Below, piece by piece: positions 21,334 through 22,624 of a DNA stretch of 22,624 nt; within the stretch, counting starts at the first letter, position 1, and each line of letters opens with the position of its first letter. The notes below the pieces were generated by a model. That model searched no databases. It was not told where the DNA came from and saw only the letters and a program-made list of their open reading frames with translations. Origin of the DNA: Pusillimonas sp. UBA6240 (GTDB lineage: Bacteria > Pseudomonadota > Gammaproteobacteria > Burkholderiales > Burkholderiaceae_B); NCBI GenBank assembly GCA_002441445.1, contig DJWC01000090.1, positions 22,150 through 44,773 on the forward strand. Direction: 5' to 3'. A program made the translations under genes and the position numbers.

Positions 21334-22624
21334 CTACCCCAGCTTGGCCAATTGCTCGCGCACCTTCAGCAGTGTTTCGGAAAACTGCGCGACCCGGCTT
21401 TTTTCTTGTTCGACCACCGCCGCCGGGGCGCGTTCGATGAAGCTGGCGTTGGACAGTTTGCCGTTCGCCTTCGCGATTTCCTTTTCCAGGCGCTCGACTT
21501 CCTTGCCCAGGCGCAGGCGTTCGGCTTCCACGTCGATTTCCACGTGCAGCATCAACTGCGTGGCGCCCACCACCTGCACCGGCGCGCCCACATCCGGCAA
21601 GCGATCGACGATGCCGACGTTTTCCAGCCGCGCCAGCGCCGCCAGATAGGGGGCGTTGGCCGACAGCACCGAGCGGTCGCCCTGGGCGACCAGGGGTGCC
21701 TTCTGCGCGGGCGATAAATTCATCTCGCCCCGCAATGCGCGCACGGCTTCCACTTGCGCCTTCAGTTCCGCCACGCGCGCCTCGGCGTCTTCGTCGATGC
21801 GGGACAGGTCCGCGCGGGGATAGGGCTGCACGCACAGGCTGGTTTGCTCGTCGGCGCGGCGCTTGCCCGCGACCAGGGACACCTTCTGCCAGAGCTCTTC
21901 CGTGATGTAGGGAATGATGGGATGGGCGGCGCGCAGCGTGGCTTCGAGCACGCGGATCAGCGTGCGGCGCGTGCCCAGCTGCTGCGCCGGGCTGCCTTGC
22001 TGGATCTGCACCTTGGCGAGTTCCAGATACCAATCGCAGTATTCATCCCACACGAAATGGTAGATGGCGTTGGCGATGTTATCGAAGCGGTAGTCTTCGA
22101 AGCCGCGCTCCACCTCGCTTTCCAGGCGCTGCAGCCGGCTGATGATCCAGCGGTCGACGAAAGACAGCTCGTGCTCGCCCGCCGTTTCATCCAACCGGTG
22201 GCCTTCCGTATTCATCAGCACGAAGCGCGTCGCGTTCCAGAGCTTGTTGCAGAAATTGCGATAGCCTTCGCAGCGCTTCAGGTCGAAATTGATGTTGCGG
22301 CCCAGGGTGGCGTAGGCCGCCATGGTGAAGCGCAGCGCATCGGTGCCGTAGGCCGGAAAGCCATTGGGATAGTCCTTGGCCGTTTTCTTGCGGATGCTGG
22401 CGGCCTGCTTCGGGTTCATCAAGCCGCTGGTGCGCTTTTCGAGCAGGGCGTCCAGGCCTATGCCGTCGATCAGGTCGACGGGGTCTATGGTGTTGCCTTT
22501 GGACTTGCTCATTTTCTTGCCGTCCATGTCGCACACCAGACCGTGCACATACACGGTACGGAAGGGCACTTTGCCCGTCATGTGCATGCTCATCATGACC
22601 ATGCGGGCGACCCAGAAGAAGATG
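21334..22624 (-). CDS. valS: Valyl-tRNA synthetase, C-terminal part (partial)
   Basis: About 429 residues are visible, running off the right edge; the reading frame is open to the edge (IFFWVARM precedes VMMSMHMTGKVPF). The class I signature KMSKS occurs in GKKMSKSKGNTIDPVD, followed by the anticodon-binding domain (about 140-280 of the visible part) and the C-terminal coiled coil rich in Glu, Lys and Arg (EAERLRLGKEVERLEKEIAKANGKL) that is typical of ValRS. The N-terminal HIGH motif and editing domain lie outside the window. It charges tRNA-Val in the cytoplasm. It marks the return to core genes on this side. Confidence 0.97.
   Translation of the reverse strand, partial: IFFWVARMVMMSMHMTGKVPFRTVYVHGLVCDMDGKKMSKSKGNTIDPVDLIDGIGLDALLEKRTSGLMNPKQAASIRKKTAKDYPNGFPAYGTDALRFTMAAYATLGRNINFDLKRCEGYRNFCNKLWNATRFVLMNTEGHRLDETAGEHELSFVDRWIISRLQRLESEVERGFEDYRFDNIANAIYHFVWDEYCDWYLELAKVQIQQGSPAQQLGTRRTLIRVLEATLRAAHPIIPYITEELWQKVSLVAGKRRADEQTSLCVQPYPRADLSRIDEDAEARVAELKAQVEAVRALRGEMNLSPAQKAPLVAQGDRSVLSANAPYLAALARLENVGIVDRLPDVGAPVQVVGATQLMLHVEIDVEAERLRLGKEVERLEKEIAKANGKLSNASFIERAPAAVVEQEKSRVAQFSETLLKVREQLAKLG

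Noticed and set aside
1..22624. Mobile elements, tRNA genes, CRISPR arrays, phage or toxin-antitoxin genes
   Set aside because: I saw no transposase or integrase motifs, no regularly spaced repeats, no cloverleaf with the conserved TTCRANYC arm, and no small gene pairs of toxin-antitoxin type in either strand.

Overview
The window looks like a chromosome segment from a high-GC betaproteobacterium, most likely Burkholderiales/Alcaligenaceae (Bordetella/Achromobacter relatives). Three things suggest this: the housekeeping order alaS end - tusA - rpsP - rimM - trmD, two periplasmic receptors of the Bug/TctC type that is greatly expanded in that group, and the style of the RimM, ValS and LacI proteins. 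This is family knowledge plus inference; no database search was possible.

Layout. 1-2245 (+) is core: the last codons of alaS, tusA, a promoter, then rpsP-rimM-trmD. The rplS gene that usually follows trmD is not there. A second gene block meets trmD only 13 bp after its stop. 21334-22624 (-) is core again: the C-terminal part of valS. Between them lie about 19 kb of accessory catabolic and transport genes in two blocks.

Block A (2259-10814, all on -) reads from 10814 downward: a tandem-duplicated protein of no family I recognise, an acyl-CoA synthetase, a carboxymuconolactone-decarboxylase-fold protein without its cysteines, an amidohydrolase_2-fold protein without its metal-binding HxH and terminal Asp, a fused two-domain family I CoA-transferase, a small citrate-synthase-fold (citryl-CoA lyase-like) protein, a LysR regulator and a Bug/TctC receptor. 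The first six are tightly spaced (overlaps of 1, 4 and 4 bp). They read as a pathway that captures a carboxylic acid, makes its CoA ester and ends in a C-C lyase. Three enzymes deviate at classical active-site positions and one protein is unassigned, so this block is the best candidate for undescribed biochemistry.

Block B (11113-21171) has leuD/leuC paralogs on - diverging from a + operon: Bug/TctC receptor, D-tartrate dehydratase-like enolase, ketopantoate reductase-like dehydrogenase, isochorismatase-fold hydrolase and a complete TRAP transporter (DctP, DctQ, DctM). A LacI-family repressor gene converges on its end. The divergent region contains two matching LacI/GalR-type operator-like sequences, one sitting across both predicted promoters. 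The block is probably a LacI-controlled uptake and dehydration/oxidation system for a hydroxy-dicarboxylic acid such as tartrate or a relative.

No tRNA, rRNA, CRISPR array, insertion sequence or phage gene was seen.
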